13,407 nt of DNA from Streptomyces fulvoviolaceus. GTDB taxonomy: Bacteria; Actinomycetota; Actinomycetes; Streptomycetales; Streptomycetaceae. The stretch spans positions 1 to 13,407 of the forward strand of contig NZ_JOEY01000109.1 in assembly GCF_000718165.1 (NCBI RefSeq), in the 5' to 3' direction. The notes beneath the pieces were generated by a model that did no database searches, was not told the origin of the DNA, and was given only the letters and a program-made list of their open reading frames with translations. A program made the position numbers and the translations under genes. Shown here piece after piece: positions 7,779 to 13,308 of this stretch. Each line of letters begins with the position of its first letter. Position 1 is the stretch's first letter.

Positions 7779-7792
7779 CCTGTAATTACAGG
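7779..7792. promoter_or_regulatory. Perfect palindrome CCTGTAATTACAGG
   Basis: A 14-bp perfect palindrome with an AT-rich centre, unusual in this GC-rich DNA, 24 bp after the GTGACGCGCGTCAC palindrome. A repressor site is plausible; the protein is unknown. It is 18 bp before the ATG of the weak plus-strand ORF at 7810. Confidence 0.4.
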
Positions 7793-7809
7793 ACGAATTT
7801 GATCTTCGA

Positions 7810-8157
7810 ATGGAAGGCGCAGAGGCAACAGTGGGAAGGCTCGATCCCCTTCGCGATGCCCGCGCGAGCATTTCCGTCGGGTCATTCGGGCACTGCCATG
7901 CGCGGCCAGTCCTCGCCATGCTCGTGGACGGACGGCTGACTCTGCGCGGCCGCGCCCGCGCCGGAACGGCACAGCCGTCTCCGCAGGCAGTGCGGGTCGC
8001 TGCCCTCGCCCACATCCCCGACACCAGTCGGCGGAACGCCGCCGACTGCCTCGGCATGGCGAGTAGCGCCGAGCGCGCCGTCATGGTCGGCGCCGCCGAA
8101 CCAACACGGTTCGCTGCTGCGCCGCGTTGTGGCACAAGATACGAGGGGGTGCTGTGA
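7810..8157 (+). CDS. Weakly supported hypothetical ORF of 115 codons
   Basis: An ATG-started frame of 115 residues (PVLAMLVDGRLTLRGRA and RRNAADCLGMASSAERAVM are typical stretches) with no family I recognise. By hand count about 74% of third positions are G/C, rising in the middle third, which is suggestive but lower than in the neighbouring genes. No Shine-Dalgarno lies before the ATG. The stop overlaps a GTG at 8154 (GTGA) preceded by GAGGGG, but that second frame (78 codons) loses its codon bias after about 20 codons. Either a small real gene, a decayed gene, or chance. Confidence 0.3.
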   Translation: MEGAEATVGRLDPLRDARASISVGSFGHCHARPVLAMLVDGRLTLRGRARAGTAQPSPQAVRVAALAHIPDTSRRNAADCLGMASSAERAVMVGAAEPTRFAAAPRCGTRYEGVL

Positions 8158-8272
8158 GGGTCATCTCCGAGTGCGTCGGGGCGATCAGCCTGCTGCCTGT
8201 GTCGCGGCCCGCTGCCTCCACACGTACGCGCAGGTGCCGCCGCCCTGCGGTGCGACTTGTAGAGAGTCCTTT

Positions 8273-8304
8273 AGCAAGGTCTGGATCTTGCTGCAGGTCC
8301 TGCA
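8273..8304. promoter_or_regulatory. Overlapping inverted repeats
   Basis: AGCAAG (8273-8278) pairs with CTTGCT (8287-8292) across 8 bases, and the same right arm runs into a second perfect dyad TGCAGG-T-CCTGCA (8292-8304). Two adjacent dyads of this kind suggest a protein-binding or structured region before the plus-strand module. There is no U-tract to call it a terminator. Confidence 0.3.
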
Positions 8305-8382
8305 TATGTTCGTCGTCCCTCGCCGGGTTCCCCGCCCGGCGGCAGACGACGCTAGGAGCCAGATGCGGAACGCACGATCCAG

Positions 8383-8480
8383 CCGGGTGAGATAGCCCGG
8401 AACACAGCGACGGCGTCCAAGGAGCGGTAACTCCCGGACGCCGAACGCCAAATGGTACTCCTGCCCCGGCAAGGGCGGAG
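8383..8480 (+). other. Row of three hairpins before the plus-strand operon
   Basis: Three stems can be drawn in 98 bases: CCGGG/CCCGG at 8383-8400; a nested one with outer arms GGCGTCC (8412-8418) and GGACGCC (8436-8442) and inner arms GGAG/CTCC; and CTCC-T-GCCC (8458-8466) with GGGCGGAG (8473-8480). They lie 63 bases before the GGAGGAG ribosome-binding site of the first gene. They could be a structured 5' leader, a small RNA, or a plasmid origin element. I do not recognise a known riboswitch family. The rest of 7564-8557 holds the dyads listed separately and one weak ORF. Confidence 0.4.
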
Positions 8481-8557
8481 ATTTACCCACCTTCACCGCA
8501 CCGGTCCTTTCCTACGAGGCACACCGGCGCGGGTTTCACTACGGAGGAGAGTCTTAC

Positions 8558-8713
8558 ATGCCGCCTGCCCTGCGCAAAGGGCCGGTGTCCCCGGCTCGCG
8601 CGGCAGCCGTCCTCGCTTCGCCGCCTGGCTCCCTGGACGCGTACCGGTTGCCCGGCGCCCTCGCGCCGGAGCCGGCCCCCAGCGCCCGGCCCGTTTGGGC
8701 GGTGACCCGATGA
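8558..8713 (+). CDS. 51-residue leader protein coupled to the initiator-like gene
   Basis: An ATG at 8558 is preceded by a strong Shine-Dalgarno, GGAGGAG at 8543-8549, 8 nt away. The frame encodes 51 residues (MPPALRKGPVSPARAAAVLA to RPVWAVTR) and its TGA overlaps the ATG of the next gene (ATGA at 8710-8713). The best ribosome-binding site in this region belongs to this small frame, while the larger gene has only GGTGA, so translation of the larger gene probably depends on it. The protein is Pro/Ala-rich, has no domain I recognise, and may serve mainly to couple translation. Confidence 0.65.
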   Translation: MPPALRKGPVSPARAAAVLASPPGSLDAYRLPGALAPEPAPSARPVWAVTR

Positions 8714-9615
8714 GCCGGGACACCCGCGAATGGGCGTGGGAGTACAGCGCCAGCCGCGGAAACGCGCGCCTGGTTCTGCTGTCGATCGCCGACCGGATCC
8801 CCGACGAGCAGTGCGTCGCCTGGGCGTCCCTCACCTCGCTGATGAAGCGTACGAACGCGAGCCGCAACGCCGTGCGCGGCGCACTGGTCGCGCTGGCCGA
8901 GAGCGGCGAACTCGAGGTGCTCGACGACCTCGGCGGCCCGCAGCACAGCACGGTCTATCGGCTCCCGCGCGCCGCTGCATGGCTGGCCAAGGTCGCGGCG
9001 GCCCGGGAGGACGACCCCGGCGCGTACGTCGAGCCCCTGACGGACGCCGACCCGGTACCCGAGCTGGACGACGAACGGCTGCGCAAGCACGGCATCTGGC
9101 CGAAGACGGGGTCCGAATCCGACCCCCGTCGTCAGGATCTGACCGGGTCAGAATCTGCACCCCCTCGTCAGAACCTGACCCCTCCCCGGGTCAGAATCCA
9201 ACCCCCCTCCGGGTCTGAACCTGACCCCCAGAACCGTAGTGAACCGAAGGTGAACCGTAGGTACAGCAGCAGTGGTGCTGCTGACCTCACCTCCGCCGCG
9301 GACTGGCAGGTAGACGACGCGAGCCTGTCCTGGGCTCAGCAGCAGGGGCATCTCGCCCGCCTCGGCGAGCACGGCGTCCAGGCCGCTGACGCAAAGTGGC
9401 GCCACCACCGCAGCACCTGGAGCGCTCGCTCCGCCGCCGCCTGGGCTGCCGACTGGCGGGCCTGGATCGCCCGCGAGCACAGCCCCGCCCCCCAGCGCCC
9501 GAACCTCTACGCCCTGCCCGGCGGCACTCCCGCGCCGCAGGCCGGCATGACCCGCGCCGACGCGCACATGGCCGCCCTGCTCGCTGCCGTCGATGAACCG
9601 ACTGGAACGGAGTAA
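8710..9615 (+). CDS. Winged-helix protein, probable phage/plasmid replication initiator
   Basis: A 301-residue protein. Residues about 5-85 form a winged-helix domain (REWAWEYSASRGNARLVLLS, then CVAWASLTSLMKRTNASRNA, GALVALAESGELEVL, STVYRLP), the arrangement of HTH_36-type initiators and lambda O-like proteins of actinobacterial phages and plasmids. Residues about 133-184 are a low-complexity Ser/Pro/Glu segment encoded by iteron-like DNA repeats. Residues about 195-301 are Ala/Trp-rich helical sequence. ATG 8710 is coupled to the upstream leader ORF; earlier in-frame starts would cover that ORF with an unlikely peptide. The next gene begins 5 nt after the stop. Role as an initiator that binds repeats within its own gene is inferred from the layout of lambda O and of pSLA2-type linear plasmids; a plain regulator is the alternative. 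Confidence 0.75.
   Translation: MSRDTREWAWEYSASRGNARLVLLSIADRIPDEQCVAWASLTSLMKRTNASRNAVRGALVALAESGELEVLDDLGGPQHSTVYRLPRAAAWLAKVAAAREDDPGAYVEPLTDADPVPELDDERLRKHGIWPKTGSESDPRRQDLTGSESAPPRQNLTPPRVRIQPPSGSEPDPQNRSEPKVNRRYSSSGAADLTSAADWQVDDASLSWAQQQGHLARLGEHGVQAADAKWRHHRSTWSARSAAAWAADWRAWIAREHSPAPQRPNLYALPGGTPAPQAGMTRADAHMAALLAAVDEPTGTE
9108..9262. repeat. Iteron-like repeat array inside the initiator-like gene
   Basis: Six imperfect palindromes follow each other: GGGGTC-N7-GACCCC (9108-9126), GTCAGgatCTGAC (9131-9143), GGGTCAGAATCTG (9145-9157), GTCAGaacCTGAC (9167-9179), GGGTCAGAATCC (9188-9199) and GGGTC-N7-GACCC (9211-9227). Their centres are about 16-23 bp apart. They are followed by three direct repeats GAACCGTAG, GAACCGAAG, GAACCGTAG at 9231, 9241 and 9252. 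The units vary in frame, so the array looks selected as DNA. Candidate origin or autoregulatory site. Confidence 0.7.
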
Positions 9616-9620
9616 CTACC

Positions 9621-10313
9621 TTGGACCGCCGCGAAGTTGCTGCCGTGCTCACCTATGTCGGCCGCCTGGACCCGCGCACCATCCGCACCGACGCGGGCGA
9701 GGCCCGCGACCAGCTCGCCATGTGGCACGAGCTGCTCGGCGACGTCCCGATGGCCACCGGCCAGGGCTGGGACGTCCGCGAGATCGTCCGCAAGCGCATC
9801 GTGAGTTCGCCGTACCCGATCCTGCCGGCCGATGTGGCCCGCGAATGGCAGGCGCACCGCCGCGACCGTCTGGCCCGGCACACCGACCCCACCCCCACGG
9901 CCGACCCGGACAATCCGGAAGCCTGGCGGGCGGAGCTGCTGGCGGCGCGAGATGCCGTGGCTGCGGGAGTGGCCGCACCCTCGGCTCACCGCGGGATCAC
10001 CGCGGGGCGACACCGGCCGGGGCTCAAGGACCAGCTGGCCGCTGTCGGCTCCTACATCCCGCCGGCCGTGCGCGCCGAGCTGGCCCCCTACCGCCCGGCC
10101 CGCGCCGCCCGCGAAGCCACCATCGCCGCCGGAGGACCCGACATCCTGAGCGTGCCGTGCGACTGGTGTCACGCCGACAAGGGCGAGCCCTGCCGCCGCC
10201 GTCGCATCAGCCTCGACGGAAGTGCCCGGGGCAACGCACCGCGCGTCACGGCCCACCCCGGCCGCATCGACCGTGCCCTGGCTGCGCAGGCCCAGCAGGC
10301 ATCCGCCGCCTGA
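9621..10313 (+). CDS. Loader-like N-terminus with C-terminal phage-type zinc finger
   Basis: A 230-residue protein starting at TTG 9621, with GGAG 8 nt upstream. Residues about 1-80 (VAAVLTYVGRLDPRT, QLAMWHELLGDVP, VRKRIVSSPYPILPADV) follow the pattern of phage helicase loader/inhibitor N-terminal domains (G39P-like: a WxxLL segment followed by a helix and YPxxPxDI). Residues 178-215 hold C180, C183, C191 and H212 in PCDWCHADKGEPC and TAHPGRIDRA, the DNA-binding phage zinc-finger pattern. The middle is helical and Ala-rich. It begins 5 nt after the initiator-like gene. Similar proteins are common in streptomycete mobile elements and often carry uninformative names. The loader role is inference from pattern and position; the zinc finger is clearer. 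Confidence 0.72.
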   Translation: MDRREVAAVLTYVGRLDPRTIRTDAGEARDQLAMWHELLGDVPMATGQGWDVREIVRKRIVSSPYPILPADVAREWQAHRRDRLARHTDPTPTADPDNPEAWRAELLAARDAVAAGVAAPSAHRGITAGRHRPGLKDQLAAVGSYIPPAVRAELAPYRPARAAREATIAAGGPDILSVPCDWCHADKGEPCRRRRISLDGSARGNAPRVTAHPGRIDRALAAQAQQASAA

Positions 10314-10349
10314 CCGCAGCCCCCTTCTCCACCAAAACGTTCCGACTCC

Positions 10350-10370
10350 GGTACGGCCCCACGCCGTACC
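10350..10370. promoter_or_regulatory. Perfect hairpin GGTACGGC-CCCAC-GCCGTACC before the WhiB-like gene
   Basis: An 8-bp perfect stem with a 5-base loop lies in the only sizeable gap (10314-10459) of the plus-strand series. With no U-tract it may be a factor-independent pause/terminator of the streptomycete kind, an mRNA-stabilising stem, or an operator dyad for the gene 90 bp downstream. Confidence 0.45.
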
Positions 10371-10459
10371 CCGAGCCCGCCTCGCAGCGCCCGCCGCACC
10401 CCGTCCCGCCACCGGTGCCGAGCGACCCGCACCCACCGAGGCGACTTCCGGAGACCGTC

Positions 10460-11095
10460 ATGCGCGACATCACCACCAACGACACCCCGCCCCCGACGAT
10501 CCGGGGCATCGCCGACCACACCTGGCAGGAACGGGGCTTGTGCCACGGCCTGCCGGTCAAGGAGATCGACGAGCTGTTCTTCCACGCGGCCCGCGACCGC
10601 GCGGCCATCGACGCGGCCAAGGCGATATGCGGCAACTGCCCGGTGAAGAAGGCGTGCTTCGACTACGCCCTCGACAACGAGATCCGCCAGGGCATGTGGG
10701 GCGGGCTCACCGAGGACGAGCGGCGCCCCTGGCACGCCCGAGTCAACAAGCGCCTGGACTACAGCCGCGTCAGGGCCGCGTTCGAAGGCCGCGACGTCCA
10801 CCTCAGCGACGCCGAGCGCGACGCCGTCACCCGCCACGCCTACGTACGCGGCTGGAGCCCCGAGCGCCTCGCCTACGCACTGCGGCTCGACCTCGACTGG
10901 GCGCGCGACCTGATGCGCAACGCCGCACACGCCGTCGCCGACCGCGACCGCTACTGGGGGCAAGTCGACCCGGCCGAGGCAGCCGACGACGAGTACGACG
11001 AGGACGAAGCCGCCGAGGACGCCGCCTCACCGGTACAGGTGCCCCGCCAGGCGCAGACCCACGCCCTGATCGCCGCTCTCCGAAAGGCCGCATGA
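10460..11095 (+). CDS. WhiB-like transcription factor with long C-terminal extension
   Basis: The four iron-sulfur cysteines are C28, C57, C60 and C66 (GLCHG and ICGNCPVKKAC; C-x28-C-x2-C-x5-C), followed by the family's turn GMWGG (78-82) and the basic segment after it. WhiB-like proteins bind a [4Fe-4S] cluster and act with sigma factor to regulate transcription. At 211 residues this one is about twice the usual size; the extension contains a second HTH-like stretch (YVRGWSPERLAYALRLDLDW), an acidic run (DDEYDEDEAAED) and a helical tail. ATG 10460 has GGAG 6 nt upstream; upstream frame is an unlikely peptide. Its stop overlaps the next gene's start (ATGA). Wbl proteins are frequent on actinobacterial plasmids and phages, where they adjust host or element gene expression. 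Confidence 0.93.
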   Translation: MRDITTNDTPPPTIRGIADHTWQERGLCHGLPVKEIDELFFHAARDRAAIDAAKAICGNCPVKKACFDYALDNEIRQGMWGGLTEDERRPWHARVNKRLDYSRVRAAFEGRDVHLSDAERDAVTRHAYVRGWSPERLAYALRLDLDWARDLMRNAAHAVADRDRYWGQVDPAEAADDEYDEDEAAEDAASPVQVPRQAQTHALIAALRKAA

Positions 11096-12720
11096 CTCAC
11101 CCCATCGCCATGCCCTCCCTCCTCTCCGGCATCGAGCCCGTCCACCTCGTCGCAACCGTCGGCGTGCTCGCCCTGGTGCTCGGCGGATGGTCGATCCGGC
11201 GTAACCGGACCCGGGCGAGCGGCCCGCGCGCCGGCACCCCCGCGGTCTGGGTCGCGGCCCTCGCCGCCCTCAACTGCACCGCCTACAGCGCCGACACCAG
11301 CTGGCGGTTCGCCGCCGATTACCTCGACATGGCCGGCGCCCTGGAGCGGGCCATGATGTTCAGCGCGGCCGAGCTGGCGCTGTTCGCGACGGCGCTGATG
11401 GCCAGGCAGAACCTGAAGACCCAAGGAGCACCCGGCCTGCCGGGTGGCCTGGTCTGGGTGATCACCGGGGTGCAGGTCATCCCGGCGTACGCCGAGTCGG
11501 GCACGGTGGGCGGCACCGTGCGGGCCTTCGTCGGCCCGGTCATGGCGGCCGTGCTCTGGCACCTGGCCATGGGCATCGAGCTACGGCTGCACAAGCCGGA
11601 CGCCGCCTCCCAAGGGCTCCTGGCCACGCTCGGACGTGAAGTGCGGGAGCGTCTCCTCTCGCGCCTAGGCGTCGCCACCCGCAACCGCGATGCCGCGCAG
11701 ATCACCAAGGACCGCGCGACTCAACGGGCCGTGGCCCTGGCCTCCCAGCTGGCCGGGATACCAGAGAAGGAGCGTGAGAACGGCCGTGGCAGCCGGATCA
11801 CGCGGCGGCTCCAGTCGGCTCTCGCACGATCCGGTGTCGGCACCGACCCGCAGCAGCGTCGCGCGCTTCTGGAGCAGCTGGCCGCCCGTCGGCACGCCAC
11901 GGCGCTCGCCACCGTGGTCCTGCCGTCGCCCTGGATTCAGCCCGCGCGGGACCAGGACGCCGATCACGGGGACCGGTCCCCTCTCCCTCCGTCGATCGCG
12001 ACTCCGTCGGCGAACGGGACACAGGCGACTGCGTGGGTGAGCGCGGTCCCCGGCGACAGTCCCCGAAGCACCGCATCGATCGGGGACCGTACACAGGGGG
12101 ACCGTGCGGAGCCGGGGACGGGACGTGAGCCCGACGGGGACCGTCCCCACCCGGACTCCGCCGGCAACGGGGACCGAGCCGCCGAGTCCGGCTCGAGCCT
12201 GCTGCGCGAGGGCCAAGAGGCGGCAGTCGGGGACCAAGACACCGTGCCCGCCGGGACCAAGGAGCCCGACGACGGCGCGAGCGGCAGTGCCGAAAATGTG
12301 CACGAAGCTGCTGCTCAGGAGGGCACAGGCCCGTCCCCGGCGGCCATCACCATCGGGGACGAGGGCCGGGAGCACCCGGACGCCGAAACGGGGACCGAAC
12401 CCAACGGGGACCGTCCCCACACCGTCCCCGTACGGCGGACGCCGAAGGCGAGGGCGTCCCGAAACCGGCCGCGCGGAGGTCAATCCCAACGGTCCCGGAA
12501 GCAGCCGAAGCTGAGCGTCGAGGAGATGGTCGAGCGGGTCCGTCCCCACGTGCCCGCGCTGCTGGAGCGGGACGGCAACGAGTCGCTGACCCGGGTTCAA
12601 CTCCGCGAAATCCTGCGCGCCCAGCAGATCCGGGGAGGGCGGAACGAGCATCTGACGCCGGTTCTGCAGCGGCTCCGAGACGAGACGGGCACCACCACGG
12701 CACGGAGTACGGCCCGATGA
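11092..12720 (+). CDS. SpdB-like membrane protein with C-terminal winged helix
   Basis: A 542-residue protein. About five membrane helices lie in the first 160 residues (approximately 18-33, 50-66, 88-104, 119-135, 144-160). A helical linker (160-285) follows, then a Gly/Asp/Pro-rich region (about 293-470) and a C-terminal domain (about 473-533, SVEEMVERVRPHV to LTPVLQRLRDETG) with winged-helix character. This plan matches DUF2637/SpdB-type proteins of Streptomyces plasmids, which help the TraB translocase spread plasmids between hyphal compartments. The ATG overlaps the WhiB-like stop, with AAAGG upstream, and its own stop overlaps the next gene. The disordered region repeats GDR/GDRP, encoded by a dense DNA repeat described separately. 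SpdB assignment is by architecture and context; no traB is inside the window. Confidence 0.72.
   Translation: MTHPIAMPSLLSGIEPVHLVATVGVLALVLGGWSIRRNRTRASGPRAGTPAVWVAALAALNCTAYSADTSWRFAADYLDMAGALERAMMFSAAELALFATALMARQNLKTQGAPGLPGGLVWVITGVQVIPAYAESGTVGGTVRAFVGPVMAAVLWHLAMGIELRLHKPDAASQGLLATLGREVRERLLSRLGVATRNRDAAQITKDRATQRAVALASQLAGIPEKERENGRGSRITRRLQSALARSGVGTDPQQRRALLEQLAARRHATALATVVLPSPWIQPARDQDADHGDRSPLPPSIATPSANGTQATAWVSAVPGDSPRSTASIGDRTQGDRAEPGTGREPDGDRPHPDSAGNGDRAAESGSSLLREGQEAAVGDQDTVPAGTKEPDDGASGSAENVHEAAAQEGTGPSPAAITIGDEGREHPDAETGTEPNGDRPHTVPVRRTPKARASRNRPRGGQSQRSRKQPKLSVEEMVERVRPHVPALLERDGNESLTRVQLREILRAQQIRGGRNEHLTPVLQRLRDETGTTTARSTAR
11968..12547. repeat. 18 copies of GGGGAC/GTCCCC within the SpdB-like gene
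   Basis: GGGGAC starts at 11968, 12082, 12097, 12114, 12136, 12169, 12229, 12355, 12390 and 12406; its complement GTCCCC starts at 11976, 12046, 12059, 12143, 12333, 12413, 12424 and 12542. Most extend to GGGGACCG or GGGGACGG. Three sites are palindromes: GGGGACCGGTCCCC (11968-11981) and GGGGACCGTCCCC (12136-12148 and 12406-12418). Copies occur on both strands and in more than one reading frame, encoding GDR, GT, VP, SP or RPH, so the DNA motif rather than the peptide is constant. By hand estimate at 70% GC about one copy would be expected. Confidence 0.85.
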
Positions 12721-13244
12721 AGACCTGCCAGCGTTTCGCACACATCAAGGCCGGCTTCGAGCAGGACATCCGCTTCCTGCACGCTCACGCCGAGCGTCAC
12801 CAGGGATCCGCGCCGGCGAAGACCAGCGCGAAGAACGCCATGTCGGTGAAGCGGAACATGGCGCGGGCCTTGAACCGGCACCTCGACCGCTGCCCCGAGT
12901 GCAGCTACCGGTCACAAACAAGCAGGTCAGGAGCCTATTTCCGCCTATCCGTCCGGTGGCCCGGCCTTGGCCGGGCCACCGCCCCCGCACTGAAGGGACC
13001 CGCTATTCCTGCCCGTCACCACCCGCGTATGCACCCACCGTCCACCGCCGAGGCCGCCGCCTGGGCGGAGGTGCTCGTACGCCACCAGCTCCTGTACGCA
13101 GCCGTGCTGACCCCGGGCGGCCAGTGGCCCGTCCAGCACCGCGCCGAATCCCTTGTCCACGTCCTCCACGGCCCGAGAGCCATGGTCGATCTGGCCGCCG
13201 AAATCCAGCACCGCATCCGCACCACGAGGAACCGCACCCGATGA
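12717..13244 (+). CDS. Small Cys-pair protein; ORF reads through into the next gene
   Basis: The ATG overlaps the SpdB-like stop (ATGA) and GGAG lies 9 nt ahead. The first 63 codons look like a complete small protein, ending RHLDRCPECS, with K/R-rich helices and a CxxC pair; similar short proteins occur in streptomycete mobile elements, function unknown. The frame then continues from TAC (12906-12908), one base from TAG or TAA, through about 100 bases of atypical codons (TCA, ACA, AGG, CTA, TAT) and a 13-bp hairpin into a second protein-like segment from about codon 97 to the TGA at 13242-13244. I read this as two genes joined by loss of the first stop codon. A true 175-residue fusion is the alternative. 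Confidence 0.55.
   Translation: MKTCQRFAHIKAGFEQDIRFLHAHAERHQGSAPAKTSAKNAMSVKRNMARALNRHLDRCPECSYRSQTSRSGAYFRLSVRWPGLGRATAPALKGPAIPARHHPRMHPPSTAEAAAWAEVLVRHQLLYAAVLTPGGQWPVQHRAESLVHVLHGPRAMVDLAAEIQHRIRTTRNRTR
12954..12981 (+). terminator. Perfect 13-bp hairpin with TT loop
   Basis: CGGTGGCCCGGCC (12954-12966) pairs fully with GGCCGGGCCACCG (12969-12981). It sits where the ORF starting at 12717 has atypical codons, that is, in what looks like a former intergenic gap. No U-tract follows, as in many streptomycete terminators. An mRNA-stabilising stem is also possible. Confidence 0.55.
13005..13244 (+). CDS. Alternative separate small gene at the end of the fused ORF
   Basis: If the fused ORF is two genes, the second codes for about 71-79 residues including STAEAAAWAEVLVRHQLLYA and LTPGGQWPVQHRAES, a coherent G/C3-biased segment I cannot assign to a named family. 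AAGGGA (12993-12998) lies 6 nt before an in-frame ATT (13005-13007), an ideal distance, whereas the first ATG (13029) has no ribosome-binding site. The original start may have been ATG mutated to ATT; ATT is a rare but real bacterial start. The TGA overlaps the next ATG (13241-13244). Confidence 0.4.
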   Translation: MPARHHPRMHPPSTAEAAAWAEVLVRHQLLYAAVLTPGGQWPVQHRAESLVHVLHGPRAMVDLAAEIQHRIRTTRNRTR

Positions 13245-13308
13245 CGAACCCGACGACAACCCCCACTCCCGCGCCAGGTGAGCCGGAAACCAACTCGACC
13301 TCGTCGCG
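13241..13308 (+). pseudogene. 5' fragment of a gene interrupted by a group II intron
   Basis: The ATG at 13241 overlaps the preceding stop (ATGA) and has GAGGA upstream. The frame gives 22-23 codons, starting MTNPTTTPTPAPGEPET, Thr/Pro-rich, before it meets the 3' boundary of the intron at 13309. The intron is on the opposite strand, so it cannot be spliced from this gene's mRNA and the gene is probably inactivated. The rest would lie beyond the intron, outside the window. Confidence 0.5.

Noticed and set aside
8154..8390. GTG-started 78-codon frame overlapping the end of the 7810 ORF
   Set aside because: It has GAGGGG before it and a GTGA overlap, but codon bias disappears after about 20 codons and the translation turns Arg/Cys/Ser-rich.
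11665..12741. A 358-codon minus-strand ORF opposite the SpdB-like gene
   Set aside because: Antisense shadow; the plus strand has coupled starts and stops (ATGA) at both ends and membrane helices.
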